Source of the DNA: Gammaproteobacteria bacterium
GTDB taxonomy: Bacteria; Pseudomonadota; Gammaproteobacteria; CAISUE01
Direction: 5' to 3'
Assembly (NCBI GenBank): GCA_947378515.1
Contig: CANCKG010000013.1
Coordinates: 1-9,274, forward strand
DNA: 9,274 nt
Position numbers and translations under genes: made by a program
Shown here: positions 8,930-9,274 of the stretch, piece after piece
Numbering within the stretch: position 1 is the stretch's first letter
How the letters are laid out: each line of letters opens with the position of its first letter
Notes under the pieces: model-generated
Told to the model about the DNA's origin: nothing
Database searches by the model: none
What the model saw: only the letters and a program-made list of their open reading frames with translations

Positions 8930-8980
8930 AACAACACCTGCCACGCCTCTCTTAGAAGCGCAACTCTGGCGGGTTTTTTT
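8930..8980 (+). ncRNA. Candidate AbiF-associated small RNA (antitoxin-like), about 50 nt
   Basis: The stretch between the promoter and the Abi gene folds into one extended hairpin. CCTGCCA (8937-8943) pairs with TGGCGGG (8967-8973), including one T-G wobble. Directly inside, CGC (8944-8946) pairs with GCG (8958-8960), then a C/A mismatch, then TCT (8948-8950) with AGA (8954-8956) closing a CTT loop. CAACTC (8961-8966) is a one-sided bulge. Seven T residues follow at 8974-8980. To my knowledge a conserved structured RNA is found just upstream of AbiF-type (Abi_2) genes and has been reported to act as an RNA antitoxin to the HEPN toxin. The position and compact hairpin fit that description. Whether this sequence matches the published AbiF motif model must be tested; it could otherwise be a simple attenuator for the Abi gene. 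Confidence 0.6.
8937..8980 (+). terminator. Intrinsic terminator between promoter and Abi gene
   Basis: The outer stem CCTGCCA/TGGCGGG is followed at once by seven T residues (8974-8980), a textbook Rho-independent terminator on the plus strand. It lies 20 bp before the Abi start codon, so most transcripts from the upstream promoter should stop here and only read-through would express the protein. That arrangement gives excess small RNA over toxin mRNA, as in type III toxin-antitoxin loci. Confidence 0.75.
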
Positions 8981-9000
8981 ACGCCTAAATGGGGTGAAAC

Positions 9001-9274
9001 GTGGAATATCTTAAGCCACCACTATCTTACGAAGAACAGCTCGATTTGTTAATTCAGCGCGGATTACAAGTGACCGATAGAACGTCCACGCTAAGATTTT
9101 TAAAAAATGTCAGTTATTATCGATTAAGCGCTTATTTTTTACTTTTAAAGAAAAATAGTGTATTTAAGAAAGATATAAAGTTTTCAGACATTATAGATTT
9201 ATATACTTTTGATCGTAAATTAAGATTGTTGATATGGGATGCAATTGAGCCTATTGAGATAGCTATACCGCTCG
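9001..9274 (+). CDS. Abi_2 (AbiD/AbiF) family abortive-infection protein, N-terminal part
   Basis: Ninety-one codons are present before the right edge. Abi_2 proteins are HEPN-fold predicted RNases that act as toxins in anti-phage abortive infection. Family features visible are LKPPLSYEEQLDLLIQRGL (4-22), the signature NVSYYRLSAYFL (36-47), FSDIIDLYTFDRKLRLLIWDAIEPIEIAI (61-89) and a hydrophobic, helical character throughout. The start is fixed: an in-frame TGA lies at 8995-8997, GTG follows at 9001, and GGGGTGA just upstream is a Shine-Dalgarno-like match; no ATG start is available. GC content over 9061-9274 is about 30% by hand count, well below the roughly 42% of rlmJ, suggesting horizontal transfer. 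The last visible residues read AIPL where relatives I recall have AIRT, the Arg of the HEPN motif. AbiF versus AbiD cannot be separated with the C-terminal half missing. Confidence 0.9.
   Translation, partial: MEYLKPPLSYEEQLDLLIQRGLQVTDRTSTLRFLKNVSYYRLSAYFLLLKKNSVFKKDIKFSDIIDLYTFDRKLRLLIWDAIEPIEIAIPL

Noticed and set aside
8817..9014. Plus-strand 65-codon open frame spanning the rlmJ end and the Abi leader
   Set aside because: It begins inside rlmJ, crosses the palindrome, promoter and terminator, has no ribosome binding site and no recognisable domain.

Overview
The window reads as chromosomal DNA of a gammaproteobacterium. YceF, ZapE, RlmJ and NAD-dependent LigA together form a typical gammaproteobacterial set. 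A stand-alone DotU/IcmF pair, with no other type VI secretion gene in view, is what Legionellales (Legionella, Coxiella and relatives) carry as accessory parts of the Dot/Icm type IVB system. I therefore lean towards Legionellales or a close neighbour, but the window alone does not prove it. Base composition is moderate (about 42-45% GC by eye) except at the right edge, which is much more AT-rich.

Layout. Positions 1-258 (minus) hold the N-terminal part of yceF, a Maf-family nucleotide pyrophosphatase cut by the window edge. Positions 259-423 hold no intact gene but contain two strong hairpins flanking a short tnpB-like 3' remnant, probably the debris of an IS200/IS605-type element or a derived MITE/omega-RNA. 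Positions 424-4258 (minus) are a three-gene operon, dotU-icmF-mrp, in which each junction is a 4-bp ATGA stop/start overlap. DotU lacks its usual C-terminal membrane anchor and IcmF lacks its usual N-terminal membrane hairpin, so both losses fall at the shared gene junction. A 60-bp divergent intergenic region (4259-4318) separates this operon from a plus-strand housekeeping run, ligA-zapE-unknown 196-aa gene-rlmJ (4319-8851), with gaps of 1, 13 and 10 bp.

The right edge (8852-9274) is the accessory part and the best candidate for a defence system. After rlmJ come a perfect 12-bp inverted repeat, a promoter with a consensus -10 box, and a roughly 50-nt structured RNA that ends in an intrinsic terminator. 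An AT-rich gene of the Abi_2 (AbiD/AbiF) HEPN family follows with a GTG start and is cut by the window edge. This order (promoter, short terminated RNA, Abi gene) fits an AbiF-type RNA-antitoxin/toxin module, a family related to the ancestry of Cas13.

How the genes work together: ligA (nick sealing), zapE (division-associated ATPase) and rlmJ (23S rRNA methylation) are unrelated housekeeping functions sharing transcription. DotU and IcmF would form an inner-membrane stabilising complex for a secretion system, with the Fe-S carrier mrp translated behind them. The Abi module appears to be a later insertion downstream of rlmJ.
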